In this document: one piece after another, positions 18,674 through 29,259 of the stretch
Numbering within the stretch: position 1 is the stretch's first letter
Layout: every line of letters starts with the position of its first letter
From: an uncultured Proteiniphilum sp.
GTDB taxonomy: Bacteria; Bacteroidota; Bacteroidia; Bacteroidales; Dysgonomonadaceae
NCBI GenBank assembly: GCA_927407015.1
Contig: CAKMJT010000001.1
Coordinates: 1 to 64,000, forward strand
Reading direction: 5' to 3'
DNA length: 64,000 bases
Notes under the pieces: model-generated
The model's input: the letters and a program-made list of their open reading frames with translations, nothing else
Told to the model about the DNA's origin: nothing
Database searches by the model: none
Position numbers and translations under genes: made by a program

Positions 18674-20146
18674 TTAAATAAGTGATTTCCATCGTTGATA
18701 AGCCTCCTGATAATTGCTGCTACGGATGTTGTCCGGATCCACGGTTGTGATCTTCTTGAGTGAGGAGAATGCTTCTTCGTTTGAAGCATAGATCCCGGCA
18801 CCCATCCCGGCAGCCTTGGCAGCACCGGCAGCCCCGTCGGTATCGAACAGCTCTATCTGTGCACCACTGACGGAGGCCAACGTTTCACGGAAGAGGGGAC
18901 TGAGGAACATGTTGGCGTTACCGGCCCGAATCACCCTGATATCCATGCCGATCTCCTTCATCACCTCCATGCCGTACTGGAAAGAGAATACGATTCCCTC
19001 TTGAGCCGCCCGAAGGATATCGGACAGGGAGTGTATGTTGAAGTTGATTCCATGAAAGGAGCACTCCACATTCCGGTTTTCCAGTACACGTTCCGCTCCG
19101 TTGCCAAAAGGTATGACTGAGATACCCCTGGCTCCGATGGGTGAGGCAGCAGCCAGATGATTCATATCGTTGTAACTCATCTTCCCTGAGGCCATGTTTT
19201 TCCGGATCCATGAGTTCAGGATGCCTGTCCCGTTGATACACAGGAGTACACCCAGGCGGGTTTGTTCCTGACTGTGATTCACGTGGGCGAAGATATTGAC
19301 TCTCGACAAGGGATCATATTTCACTTCATCCAACACACCGTAGACCACCCCCGATGTGCCGGCCGTAGAGGCAATCTCACCGGGATTGAACACATTGAGC
19401 GATACAGCATTATTGGGTTGGTCTCCAGCACGGTAACATAGCGGTGTGCCGGGATGCAGTCCCAGTTCATCCGCTGCTGAAGCGGTGACCCTGCCCTGCA
19501 GCCCGAAGACGGGTGCTACTTCGGGGATCATAGCCTCGTCAAATCCGAAGTGATGAAGGATATCCTGTGAAAGCTTGTTCTCCTTGAAATCCCAGAAAAT
19601 CCCTTCCGATAATCCTTCCACCGTGACAGAGACCTCTCTGGTAAGCTTCATGGCGATGTAATCGCCGGGTAGCATCACCTTGTCGATGCGGGCGTATAAT
19701 TCCGGTTCATTTTCTTTCACCCATGCCAGCTTGGATGCGGTGAAATTGCCGGGAGAGTTGAGTAAATGCGATAAGACCTTCTTTTCTCCTATCGCCTCAA
19801 AAGCTTTCTCCCCGTAGGGGACCGCACGACTGTCGCACCATATGATGGAGGGGCGCAACAGCTGCCGGTTTTTGTCGATCATCACCAGGCCGTGCATCTG
19901 CCATGAGATACCAATGGCTTTGATATCCTGAGACTGTATACCTGATTGCTCCAGCACTGATACACTGGCCAGTTTCAGGTTGTTCCACCACATCTCCGGA
20001 TCTTGTTCTGCCCATCCCGCACGTTGGGCATACATGGGCATTTCTACTTTTGGAAAGAAGTCCGAAGCGACGGTTTTTCCTGTTTCTGCATCAACAATGG
20101 AAGCTTTCACAGAAGAGCTTCCTACATCATATCCGAGTAAATACAT
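18674..20146 (-). CDS. xylB: Xylulokinase (FGGY family)
   Basis: MYLLGYDVGSSSVKASIVDAETGKTVAS...GISWQMHGLVMIDKN...WCDSRAVPYGEKAF. Confidence 0.93.
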   Translation of the reverse strand: MYLLGYDVGSSSVKASIVDAETGKTVASDFFPKVEMPMYAQRAGWAEQDPEMWWNNLKLASVSVLEQSGIQSQDIKAIGISWQMHGLVMIDKNRQLLRPSIIWCDSRAVPYGEKAFEAIGEKKVLSHLLNSPGNFTASKLAWVKENEPELYARIDKVMLPGDYIAMKLTREVSVTVEGLSEGIFWDFKENKLSQDILHHFGFDEAMIPEVAPVFGLQGRVTASAADELGLHPGTPLCYRAGDQPNNAVSLNVFNPGEIASTAGTSGVVYGVLDEVKYDPLSRVNIFAHVNHSQEQTRLGVLLCINGTGILNSWIRKNMASGKMSYNDMNHLAAASPIGARGISVIPFGNGAERVLENRNVECSFHGINFNIHSLSDILRAAQEGIVFSFQYGMEVMKEIGMDIRVIRAGNANMFLSPLFRETLASVSGAQIELFDTDGAAGAAKAAGMGAGIYASNEEAFSSLKKITTVDPDNIRSSNYQEAYQRWKSLI

Positions 20147-20166
20147 CTTTTATTTTTTATAGTTAG

Positions 20167-21339
20167 TTATTCAGAATCTATCTCATTCCGCACCACGGCC
20201 ATCATCCCTTCCACCTGTGCCAGAGCAAACATTCTCCCGTAAAAGGAATAACCCGGATTATGATTATTATGGACATCATCCAGCATCACTCTGCCGTGAT
20301 CAACCCGCATGGGGATATTCGGTTTCTCCCTTTCCAGTATACGGATGACCTCTATCAGCTTCCCGTTACCCCCGAGGTGGGATGTTTCGATAAAATCACC
20401 GTCGGGTAGTAATTCAGTGCTTCTCAGGTGGGCAAAGCCGATCTTCTCCGCAAATCTAAGGGCCAGTAGGGGTGTGTCATTATGCGCACCGGCGCTCAAT
20501 GAACCGGCACAAAAGGCCAGACCGTTACGCTTGCTGTCGAGCAGATTCATGATCCATGCAATATCTGTCTCTCCGGTAACGATACGGGGTAACCCAAAAA
20601 CCGGAAAGGGAGGATCATCGGGATGGATGCAGAGGGTAACCCCTTCTGCTTCTGCGACCGGGATCACCTTCTCCAGAAAATATTTCAGGTTCTCCCGCAA
20701 TTGGTCTTTGTCTATCCCCTGATATTGCTGAAGCAGCTTCCTGAACTCCTCCACCGGGTCAGTTCCTTCCGATATTTTGCGATGGATAAATCCCTGCGTC
20801 TTCACGATGATCGTATCAATCAACGCTGCTTTCTCCTCTGCCGTTATTGACTGACCAAGCGTGGCTATCTTCTCCAGCTCCTCCGGGGTGTAATTTCCTT
20901 CAGCTCCCTCTCGTTGCAGGATCCTGCAGTCGAAATAGGCAAAGCGAATCTTGTCGAAGTAGAGCGTGGAGGTGCCGTCCGGCAATATCCTGTTCAAATC
21001 GGTACGCACCCAATCGATGGCCGGCATGAAATTATAGCATACTGTCTTCACCCCTGCTTTGGACAGATTGATCAAACTTGTTTTGTAGTTTTCAATCAGC
21101 TGATCGCGGCCTGCGCCGGCGTACTTGATCTCCTCCGCCACGGGAAGGCTTTCCGCCACAGACCAGTGCAGACCCGCATTTCCTATAAAGCGGCTCAGGT
21201 CATTGATGGCATCCTCCGTCCACACCTCGTCGGGTGGCAGATCGTAGAGTGCCGTGACGATGCCTTCCACGCCGATCTGACGCAGCATCTCCAGCGTAAT
21301 GCTATCTTTTTTTCCAAACCAGCGCCATGTTTTTTCCAT
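20167..21339 (-). CDS. uxuA: Mannonate dehydratase
   Basis: MEKTWRWFGKKDSITLEMLRQIGVEGIVTALYDLPPDEVW...CIHPDDPPFPVFGLPRIV...MRVDHGRVM. Confidence 0.95.
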   Translation of the reverse strand: MEKTWRWFGKKDSITLEMLRQIGVEGIVTALYDLPPDEVWTEDAINDLSRFIGNAGLHWSVAESLPVAEEIKYAGAGRDQLIENYKTSLINLSKAGVKTVCYNFMPAIDWVRTDLNRILPDGTSTLYFDKIRFAYFDCRILQREGAEGNYTPEELEKIATLGQSITAEEKAALIDTIIVKTQGFIHRKISEGTDPVEEFRKLLQQYQGIDKDQLRENLKYFLEKVIPVAEAEGVTLCIHPDDPPFPVFGLPRIVTGETDIAWIMNLLDSKRNGLAFCAGSLSAGAHNDTPLLALRFAEKIGFAHLRSTELLPDGDFIETSHLGGNGKLIEVIRILEREKPNIPMRVDHGRVMLDDVHNNHNPGYSFYGRMFALAQVEGMMAVVRNEIDSE

Positions 21340-21471
21340 TTTACTTTTCTATTATTTAGCACTCAGCTCACAGCTATCAGCGTTCAGCACTCACGTAATA
21401 TCTTAGTATCGTATCAACTTAAAAACTTTTTTAACTTCAAACATCGGACTATGGACTATGAATGTATCACA

Positions 21472-23592
21472 TCAATTATGATGTTTGAGATCCAGTTTTA
21501 TCTTTTGCAACTCTTCCAGTTCATGTACCGGTCGTTCAATGTCGTAAGGAATGGGTCTGCCGGAAAAAGTCTGGAAATAGAGCAGACAGGCATCCTTCCA
21601 CCAGACGGCGTCACGCGACTGTATCCTGAGGCGTGACTGCACATGCAGGAAGCGCTCATTGTCGACATAGGATTCCATCTGATCCCATACTTTCTGAAAC
21701 GTCCGTACCTGCTGTACACCGCCGTCGTAGCGGTAACAAAGTTCATCCCATAAGGTCCGGCCGTTCTTCATCGTGTGATCCCAGGGGACATGATGGAACC
21801 AGAGCAGCAGTTCTTCGGGACATGTTTCAATATGGTTGTATTTCTCCTTTACCGGAGAGCAGTATTGCGAGACAGCATTACTTCCGTTTACTGTACGGTC
21901 GAAGCCGATACCCACTTCATTGGCGTTGTGGTAGTAGGGTGGAAGCCAGTCGGCGCGGGCTCCCGGGATATTACACCATGGTTCCGGACCATAGTGGTGA
22001 TCCCAGGCAAAGATATGGTGCAACCCCAGTGGCATCATATAATCCACAGCCGTCTCCCATGAGCCGAGCATCAGCTGCTTCACAGGTTCCACGAAGCTGT
22101 TGTCGTGTGTAAAGGTAGCACGGATCCATTCGTCAGCGATCTCTTCAGCAGGAAGCGTATGATCCCATGCCAGCCGGCCGAACGCGTACCAGTTGGCCTG
22201 TGCGAAATGGTGACCGCACCAGTTGGTATCCTCACCTATATTGGCCACGCCGGCAATGGCGCTGACCGGATGCGGGTAGATGCTTCCGTCGGTTGTTCCG
22301 GCTACGGTGAAGTTGTCACCGCTACAGTGGGTGTTGCTTCCCAGAAACTCTTTCCATTGTGTGCCGAGATAGACCAGATGGTTGGAGAAACCGAGGTACT
22401 CCTGTGTGATCTGCAGCTCGGGCATCACCGCGGTTTTCTTCACAGCCCCGAAGAGGGGACTGAAAGGCTCACGCGGCTGGAAATCGACCGGTCCGTTCTT
22501 CACCTGGATGATCACATTGTCACGAAACTGTCCGTCCAGCGGCACAAATTCACTGTAGGCCTGTTTGGCACGATCTTCTTCAGTAGGGTTATAGACAAAA
22601 GCACGCCACATCACGATACCGCCATGCGGCTTCAATGCATCGGCCAGCATATTGGCGCCTTCGGCATGGGTACGACCATAGTCCTGTGGCCCGGGCAGCC
22701 CTTCTGAATTGGCTTTTACCAGGAACCCACCGAAATCGGGTATCAACCGGTATATCTCGTTCACCTTGGTGCGCCACCACTGCTGTACCGCTGCGTTGAG
22801 TGGATCGGAGTTCTCCAGTCTTCCCAGCTCGGCAGGGGATGAGAAGTTGATGGACAGATAGACCTTGATGTGATAAGGCCGCAGCTGATCAGCGATCACC
22901 CTCACCTTTTCCAGGTATTCCCTGGTAAGTATGTCGGGTGTGGCATTCACATTGTTGAGTACTGTCGCGTTAATCCCTATGGAAGCGTTTGCCCGTGCAT
23001 ATTCCCTGTAGCGGGGCGAGATTGTTCTGGGTAGTTCGTCCCATCGCCAGATGGAATGACCGGCATACCCCCGTTCTACGGTACCGTTGAGATTATCCCA
23101 GTGGTTCAGGATACGGATATCGAAGCGCGGCTTCTCCGTCATATCGAGGTTGCTGGTGAGCCGTCCCGTCTGAATCATCCTCAGCAGATGAAACACACCA
23201 TAGAGTAGTCCGCGCTCATCCGCAGAGGCCACCACCGTCATGTTAATCTTTCCCTGCCGGACAGACCGGATGATATATCCTTCAGGGCCTGCCTCCAGCA
23301 GTTCACTGTCGAGATGGAGTCTGCGGATGGTACGATCATTGATTGTCCCTATCAGCAATGTGTTGTTTTTGAACTTGTTGGTTCCTGGGAGAAAACTGCC
23401 TGTCATCTCATTCCATGCCCGCTGAAATTCCATCATAGCCATAGACGTCTCTGAACCTTTCAAGCTGCTGAAGGAGGGTATTTCACTCACTTCCTGTGGC
23501 CGGAAACGGAGCCAGAGACGGCTCCCGTCATCCGCTTTCAGCTGAAGCACTGAAAGGAGACAATAAAGAAGTATGGATACCTTTATCTTCAT
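21472..23592 (-). CDS. Alpha-glucuronidase, GH67
   Basis: 706 aa; RILNHWDNLNGTVERGYAGHSIWRWDELP...FLVKANSEGLPGPQDYGRTHAEGANMLADALKPHGGIVMWRAFVY; N-terminal signal peptide. Confidence 0.95.
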   Translation of the reverse strand: MKIKVSILLYCLLSVLQLKADDGSRLWLRFRPQEVSEIPSFSSLKGSETSMAMMEFQRAWNEMTGSFLPGTNKFKNNTLLIGTINDRTIRRLHLDSELLEAGPEGYIIRSVRQGKINMTVVASADERGLLYGVFHLLRMIQTGRLTSNLDMTEKPRFDIRILNHWDNLNGTVERGYAGHSIWRWDELPRTISPRYREYARANASIGINATVLNNVNATPDILTREYLEKVRVIADQLRPYHIKVYLSINFSSPAELGRLENSDPLNAAVQQWWRTKVNEIYRLIPDFGGFLVKANSEGLPGPQDYGRTHAEGANMLADALKPHGGIVMWRAFVYNPTEEDRAKQAYSEFVPLDGQFRDNVIIQVKNGPVDFQPREPFSPLFGAVKKTAVMPELQITQEYLGFSNHLVYLGTQWKEFLGSNTHCSGDNFTVAGTTDGSIYPHPVSAIAGVANIGEDTNWCGHHFAQANWYAFGRLAWDHTLPAEEIADEWIRATFTHDNSFVEPVKQLMLGSWETAVDYMMPLGLHHIFAWDHHYGPEPWCNIPGARADWLPPYYHNANEVGIGFDRTVNGSNAVSQYCSPVKEKYNHIETCPEELLLWFHHVPWDHTMKNGRTLWDELCYRYDGGVQQVRTFQKVWDQMESYVDNERFLHVQSRLRIQSRDAVWWKDACLLYFQTFSGRPIPYDIERPVHELEELQKIKLDLKHHN

Positions 23593-23597
23593 TCCTG

Positions 23598-24572
23598 TTA
23601 CAATGATCCTTCAATGGTTTGTATGGTTCCATCGGCATTGTACAGCAGTTCAGCCACCTTCAGGCTCCTCAGCCAGGTTCTGCCTCCTGAGGGCACACTG
23701 TCGTGGTGGAACAGGTACCATTTCCCCCTGAACTCCACGATGGAGTGATGGGTAGTCCACCCTACCACGGGGGTAAGGATGACCCCCTGATAGGTAAAGG
23801 GTCCCAGTGGATTGTCGCCGGTGGCGTAGCAAATGCGGTGCGTGTCGCCGGTGGAGTAGGAGAAGTAGTATTTCCCGTTGAAGCGATGCATCCAGGATGC
23901 CTCAAAGAAACGACGATCCGTATCACCGGCGGTAAGCGGTTTCCCGTTCTCATCCAGGATAACGAGGTCGCGTGGTTCTTCCGCAAATTCCAGCATATCT
24001 TCCCTCAGTCTCACCACCCTGGGACATAGCGCCGGCTCTTCTCCTTCAGGCAGTTGGGCACACTCCAGCGCCTTATTGTCGCGGTAGCGCTGCAGCTGGC
24101 CACCCCACAGTCCACCGAAGTACATATAGTATTCACTATCTGTATCCTTCCAGACACATGGGTCGATGCTGTAACTCCCCTTCATCGGATTCTCCTGCGG
24201 GATAAAGGGCCCTTCCGGTTTGTCGCTGACGGCTACGCCGAGGCGAAAGATGTCGTTACGGTCCTTCAGCGGGAAGTACATATAATATTTTCCGTTTCTG
24301 CAGGCTACATCGCTATCCCACAGCTGGCGGCCTGCCCAGGGGATATCATCCGTACGCAACACCACGCCGTGATCGGTTACTTCGCCGTTCCCGACATCAT
24401 CCATCGAGAAGACATGGTAATCCTTCATATCGAAATGATCTCCGTTGTCGTTTTCCGGTATGCCGCTCTCCCTGTCGTGAGAGGGGTAAATATAGAGTTT
24501 GCCGTTAAAAACGTGTACTGCCGGATCGGCCATATAATCGCCGGGCACCAGGTATTTTGTTGTATGTTTCAT
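23598..24572 (-). CDS. GH43 glycosidase (beta-xylosidase-like, no signal peptide)
   Basis: DYMADPAVHVFNGKLYIYPSHDRE..., SIDPCVWKD, RRFFEASWMHRFNGKYYFSYSTGDTH. Confidence 0.88.
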   Translation of the reverse strand: MKHTTKYLVPGDYMADPAVHVFNGKLYIYPSHDRESGIPENDNGDHFDMKDYHVFSMDDVGNGEVTDHGVVLRTDDIPWAGRQLWDSDVACRNGKYYMYFPLKDRNDIFRLGVAVSDKPEGPFIPQENPMKGSYSIDPCVWKDTDSEYYMYFGGLWGGQLQRYRDNKALECAQLPEGEEPALCPRVVRLREDMLEFAEEPRDLVILDENGKPLTAGDTDRRFFEASWMHRFNGKYYFSYSTGDTHRICYATGDNPLGPFTYQGVILTPVVGWTTHHSIVEFRGKWYLFHHDSVPSGGRTWLRSLKVAELLYNADGTIQTIEGSL

Positions 24573-24658
24573 ATCTCTTTGTCTTTTAATTCAGGGAGGT
24601 ACAGGCAATCATCGGGTGACCGTTCATCCCGCCGGAAAAGCCTGTCGCCAACAATCAT

Positions 24659-25804
24659 TTATTCCTTGTTCTCCGTAAGTTCAATCAGCTTTTGTACCAC
24701 CTGTTTCGGCTGATATTGTCTGTCAAATAGCAGCGGGTAATCTGTCCTGCCTTTCATGGGCCAGTCGTTTCTCCATGTATCTGCATCGGTCAGACCCCAG
24801 AGTGTCACACGGCTGATCTGATCACTGTATTTCAGGAACAGCTGAAAATAGTCGGTATATCTCTGTTCCCACGCCGCAGCGATATCGTCGGGAAGGCCTG
24901 CAGCATACGGGTTCATCTTCTCCTGGTAGGCGGCACTCAGCGAAACCTCCGCTGTCTCCTCACCGGGAAAGGGAAGCAGGGTGATATCCATCTCTGTGAT
25001 CATCACATTGACTCCCAGCGCTGCGTAAGCCTGGATGCTCTTCTCAAACTCACCGATATCAGGGTGATCCATCCCCATATGTCCCTGCATGCCGATACCA
25101 TCTATCCTTATACCCTCTGCCTGCAGCTGCTTCACCAGCTCCACCACACCCTTTCTTTTGCCTTCCATCGACATGGCATAGTCGTTGTAGTAAAGCTCCG
25201 CATCGGGATCAGCCTCATGGGCGAACTGAAACGCCAGTTTGATATAGTCGTCTCCTATAATTTCAAAAAACTTAGTATTCCTCCATGATCCGTCATCCAT
25301 TATCGCTTCGTTCACTACATCCCATCCATCTACACGTCCTTTGTAGCGACCTACCACGGTATGGATATGGTTTCTCATCCTTTCGATCATCACCTCCCGT
25401 GAAACATCTGCTCCGTTTTCATCAACGAAAAGCCAGGCAGGTGCCTGTGAATGCCAGACCAGTGTATGTCCGACGATGAACATGCCGTTTGCCTCCCCGA
25501 ATTCAACGAACTTGTCGGCTTCTTCAAAGAAGAATACCCCTTCGGTGGGTTGGATATGCATGCTTTTCATGCAGTTCTCCGCCACGATGGAATTAAAATG
25601 CTGTTTGATCAGACTGATTCCCAGGGTGTCATTGCCATAATTGTGGCTCTTGTTCAAGGCAGTTCCTACCAGGAACCTGCCCTGGTAGGCATCTTTCAAA
25701 GAGGATGTCGGTTCAGTTACCGTGCTGTTGCAGCTCATCAGTGCAACGCTCAGCAGCGTTGCGATGAAACCCATTTTGCTCTCCCAACTGTTTGTCTTCA
25801 TCAT
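24659..25804 (-). CDS. Endo-1,4-beta-xylanase, GH10, lipoprotein
   Basis: FIVGHTLVWHSQAPAWLF, DGWDVVNEAIMDDGSWR (acid/base E), VNVMITEMDIT (nucleophile E), lipobox LSVALMSC. Confidence 0.95.
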   Translation of the reverse strand: MMKTNSWESKMGFIATLLSVALMSCNSTVTEPTSSLKDAYQGRFLVGTALNKSHNYGNDTLGISLIKQHFNSIVAENCMKSMHIQPTEGVFFFEEADKFVEFGEANGMFIVGHTLVWHSQAPAWLFVDENGADVSREVMIERMRNHIHTVVGRYKGRVDGWDVVNEAIMDDGSWRNTKFFEIIGDDYIKLAFQFAHEADPDAELYYNDYAMSMEGKRKGVVELVKQLQAEGIRIDGIGMQGHMGMDHPDIGEFEKSIQAYAALGVNVMITEMDITLLPFPGEETAEVSLSAAYQEKMNPYAAGLPDDIAAAWEQRYTDYFQLFLKYSDQISRVTLWGLTDADTWRNDWPMKGRTDYPLLFDRQYQPKQVVQKLIELTENKE

Positions 25805-25828
25805 AATGGTAATTTATTGAGATAATTA

Positions 25829-27235
25829 TTATTGTCTCGCTTCAATCTCGATATTGATTTTGTCAATCACATCATCTTCCAGTTCATATTTGGAGATGAT
25901 GAACATCGCCGCGATCAGCAGTATCGCCGGAATCACGGCCACAAGCCACAGTATCCCCTGTTCGGTAAAGGGTGTCTGTGAAACGGCATTTTTCTCGTCG
26001 AACCCGACAATGGCCAGCACAAAACCGGGAACAACGCCTCCCAGTGCCATTCCGGCCTTGAAGAAGATGCCAGTCAAGGCATTGACGATCCCCGAGATAC
26101 GTTTGCCGGTGGTATGTTCACCGTAGGAGATCACCTCCGGCACCAGTGCCCACATATATCCGGTGGCAACGATGACGCCGGTTGATTTGATAAACTGGGC
26201 TGTCAGCACCAGCCACACCTGCGTTTTCAAAGCCGGAACCACTGACACCACATATAATATCGCCATCCCGAGAATGGCTATGGAAAGAAAAACATAAAAC
26301 ATCTGTTTCTTACCTATCGCCTTTTTGATGGCAGGAACCATCGGCATAAAGATAAATGCAGGGATGGAACCCAGAGCCATGAAGTAAGGCAACATATCGG
26401 GTGCATGCACATTATAGATCATATAATAGGAGCCGGCGGAATTGCCGATAGCCATCATCGCGAAGGCGGTGATAAAGAAGAATGCGAGCACCCGCAGCGG
26501 ACGGTTGCGTTTGAATTCTGTCCAAAGATCTGACACCTTTACCAAAGCCATGTCTTTCTCATTCATCACCACCCGCTCCTTTGTCTGGGTATAGCAGAAG
26601 ATCAGCAGTGCCAGTCCTGCCAGTGCATAGATGGTCATGGTGATAAACCAGGCATTGCCGGATTCCGCTGAGTTTATTTTACCGTCAGGAGAGAGTGTTT
26701 TTACGATGATGGGTATCCCATAGGCTACGGCCAGACCACCCAGGTTTGCCAGGAACATCCGTGCCGCCGTGAGTTTGGTGATCTCGTCGGTATCGCGGGT
26801 AAGAGAAGCATTCAATGCGCCATACGGAACGTTCACCAGGGTATAGAACATCGACATACCCACATAAGTGATATAGGCATAGAGCAATGAACCGGAGAAA
26901 CCGTTCCAGAAACAGAGGATGGCGAAACCGGTCAGCGGTATCCCTCCCAGGATCAGATAGGAGCGATATTTTCCCAGTTTGGGGTTGTGCTTATCCACAA
27001 AGGCTCCCACAATCGGATCCCAGATCACGTCGATCAGACGGACAATAAGAAACATCACCGCTGCCGTCGCTGCAGGTATGCCGAAAACGTTGGTATAGAA
27101 GATAAGCAGGTACATCGAGACAGTCTGATAGATCAGGTTCTGAGCCAGATCTCCCGAGCCGAAGCCGATACGCTGCACCATGGAAAGTTTATAAAAACCT
27201 TTCGATTCTCCAATAGTTGGTGTCTTTAATTGCAT
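25829..27235 (-). CDS. GPH-family sugar:cation symporter (xyloside/oligosaccharide transporter)
   Basis: IGFGSGDLAQNLIYQTVSMYLLIFYTNVFGIPAATAAVMFLIVRLIDVIWDPIVGAFVDKHN..GKYRSYLI. Confidence 0.92.
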   Translation of the reverse strand: MQLKTPTIGESKGFYKLSMVQRIGFGSGDLAQNLIYQTVSMYLLIFYTNVFGIPAATAAVMFLIVRLIDVIWDPIVGAFVDKHNPKLGKYRSYLILGGIPLTGFAILCFWNGFSGSLLYAYITYVGMSMFYTLVNVPYGALNASLTRDTDEITKLTAARMFLANLGGLAVAYGIPIIVKTLSPDGKINSAESGNAWFITMTIYALAGLALLIFCYTQTKERVVMNEKDMALVKVSDLWTEFKRNRPLRVLAFFFITAFAMMAIGNSAGSYYMIYNVHAPDMLPYFMALGSIPAFIFMPMVPAIKKAIGKKQMFYVFLSIAILGMAILYVVSVVPALKTQVWLVLTAQFIKSTGVIVATGYMWALVPEVISYGEHTTGKRISGIVNALTGIFFKAGMALGGVVPGFVLAIVGFDEKNAVSQTPFTEQGILWLVAVIPAILLIAAMFIISKYELEDDVIDKINIEIEARQ

Positions 27236-27270
27236 TTTTTTGAATTGATTATGTATGGTTCAGTTTACTT

Positions 27271-29259
27271 TTATCTTCTAGTTGACGTTCTTCCACCGAC
27301 AGTGGCATCGTTTGATTCCGTTACGGGGAATGAAGCTTCAAAGGGTGATGCCGGTAAACCTTCCCTGTTTCTCAGGTTAGCTCCCTCGGGATTGTTGCCC
27401 CAGGCGTATCTCACCTTAACCGGCTCTGTGATCTGGTCGTTCCAGACAATCACACTGTTCCCCTCGATGCGTGCCTCGGCCCATTCAACCCTTCCATCAG
27501 CACCCTGTAGCGAGAAGCCTTTCAGCTTATCGACAGGCAGCAGGTTGTCGGTGCCTTCTTTGAAATGGATAATCAGCCTGTTCCCGTCGGCCCTCATGGT
27601 GCGGAAGAGAGGACCGTCGCTGATCGCCAGCAGATTTCCGTATGCAATCCGCTCAGCCTGCAGAGCAAGTCGTTTTCCCACCTCTTTCTTGTTCAGGGGA
27701 TGTATATCGTTCCATTCACCTATATCTATCGTCACTGCCAATCCTGTGTGGGGGATCGTTTTTGATAGCTGCAGCTGTATCTCTCTCATCTCAGCCCAGT
27801 TGCTTTCGGCAGGGTAGGGCGGGTCCAGCATAAAATTGGGTAGTTGAACCATCAGGAAGGGGAGATCATGTCGTTCCCAGAGAGACCTCCATTCACAGAC
27901 CAGTGCTGTCATCAGGTCGTAATATTCGTTGTACCTCCCCGTGTTCGATTCACCCTGGTACCAGAGTACCCCTTTCAGGCCCCAGTTCTTCAGGGGATGT
28001 ATCATCGCATTATACAGCCCCGTCGGTTTGTACTGGAAAAAGGTCTCTCCTGCCAGTGCAGGCATCCTTGTACCCTGTCTGTGTTTCCATATCCCTTCCA
28101 GACTGACCTCCTCTTCTCCTTTGCCGAACACAATCTTGTAGGGCTTGTCCTCCACGAATCCCGGATTGCCGGAGTAGCTGATCAGCCTTACGGTAATAAT
28201 GTTTTCTCCCTTTTTGAGGAGATTGGCCGGTATCGGGTAAATACGCGGTGGATACTGATAAGCGGTTGTTCCAATGAAGACACCGTTGATAAAAACAGAA
28301 TCGGCATCCACGATACAGCCCATCCTGAGCACGGCGGGTGCTCCTTCCTGTTTCGCCGTCAACGTAAACTCCTTCCGGAACCAATGGGTACCGTTTACCG
28401 GATTTAAACCGTCACTTGCCCATTCCTCATCGAAGAGATCCGTCTCTTCCCAGTGAGCATCATTGTAATCCGGCGCAAACCATGGTATGGCCTCGTTCAG
28501 ACCCCTGTCCTTCCGGAAGAGAACGTTGTTCCACAGGTTCCGTCGTTCACGGTCGAGACGCTGCATGTTCGACACGTGACTGTCGGAACGGTATATATCC
28601 CTGTCGTTCAGGTGAGCAGGGAAGTGCTTCAACCCCTCCTCACTGATCCAGGCCTCTGCGGGTGAGCCGCCTACACTCGAATTGATCACACCTACCGGCA
28701 CCTCCGTTCTCTCGTACATCTCCCTGGCGAAAAAGTAAGCCAGTGCCCCGAAGGATGGTACATTCTCCGCTGTCAGCTCCTTCCAGGCAGCCGGTTTGAT
28801 TTCATCGAGGGGATGATGGAAGTTATAGGATAACGGCACCTTCAGATAACGGATCATCGGGTTGGTGTAGCTCTCTGCCTCCTCCCGGTATAAATCCATC
28901 ACCCTGCTCACCGGCAGCTCCATATTCGACTGACCGGAACCCAGCCATACATCGCCAATCAGGATATTGCTTATTTCCAGCTCGTTGATAGCCATGCGGT
29001 AAGGACCCCCTGCTTGCTGGGGTGGAATTACTACCTGCCAGTTTCCACCGGTATCGGCAACAGTCACATATTTGCTGTTCAGAAACAGGATATTGACCTC
29101 TTCCCCGGCATCGGCACTACCCCAGATGGTAATATCCTGATCACGCTGTAGCACCATGCCATCAGAGACCAGCACAGGCAGCTTTATTTTCGCTTCACCG
29201 GTTTGTGTCAACAAATAAGCGAGCAGGATCAAAATCAGTCTTATTGTGTTCATTTTCAT
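27271..29259 (-). CDS. Sialate O-acetylesterase-like SGNH esterase (probable acetylxylan esterase)
   Basis: LPVLVSDGMVLQRDQDITIWGSADAGEEV...GDVWLGSGQSNMELPV...GVLWYQGESNTGRYNEYYDL. Confidence 0.9.
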   Translation of the reverse strand: MKMNTIRLILILLAYLLTQTGEAKIKLPVLVSDGMVLQRDQDITIWGSADAGEEVNILFLNSKYVTVADTGGNWQVVIPPQQAGGPYRMAINELEISNILIGDVWLGSGQSNMELPVSRVMDLYREEAESYTNPMIRYLKVPLSYNFHHPLDEIKPAAWKELTAENVPSFGALAYFFAREMYERTEVPVGVINSSVGGSPAEAWISEEGLKHFPAHLNDRDIYRSDSHVSNMQRLDRERRNLWNNVLFRKDRGLNEAIPWFAPDYNDAHWEETDLFDEEWASDGLNPVNGTHWFRKEFTLTAKQEGAPAVLRMGCIVDADSVFINGVFIGTTAYQYPPRIYPIPANLLKKGENIITVRLISYSGNPGFVEDKPYKIVFGKGEEEVSLEGIWKHRQGTRMPALAGETFFQYKPTGLYNAMIHPLKNWGLKGVLWYQGESNTGRYNEYYDLMTALVCEWRSLWERHDLPFLMVQLPNFMLDPPYPAESNWAEMREIQLQLSKTIPHTGLAVTIDIGEWNDIHPLNKKEVGKRLALQAERIAYGNLLAISDGPLFRTMRADGNRLIIHFKEGTDNLLPVDKLKGFSLQGADGRVEWAEARIEGNSVIVWNDQITEPVKVRYAWGNNPEGANLRNREGLPASPFEASFPVTESNDATVGGRTSTRR

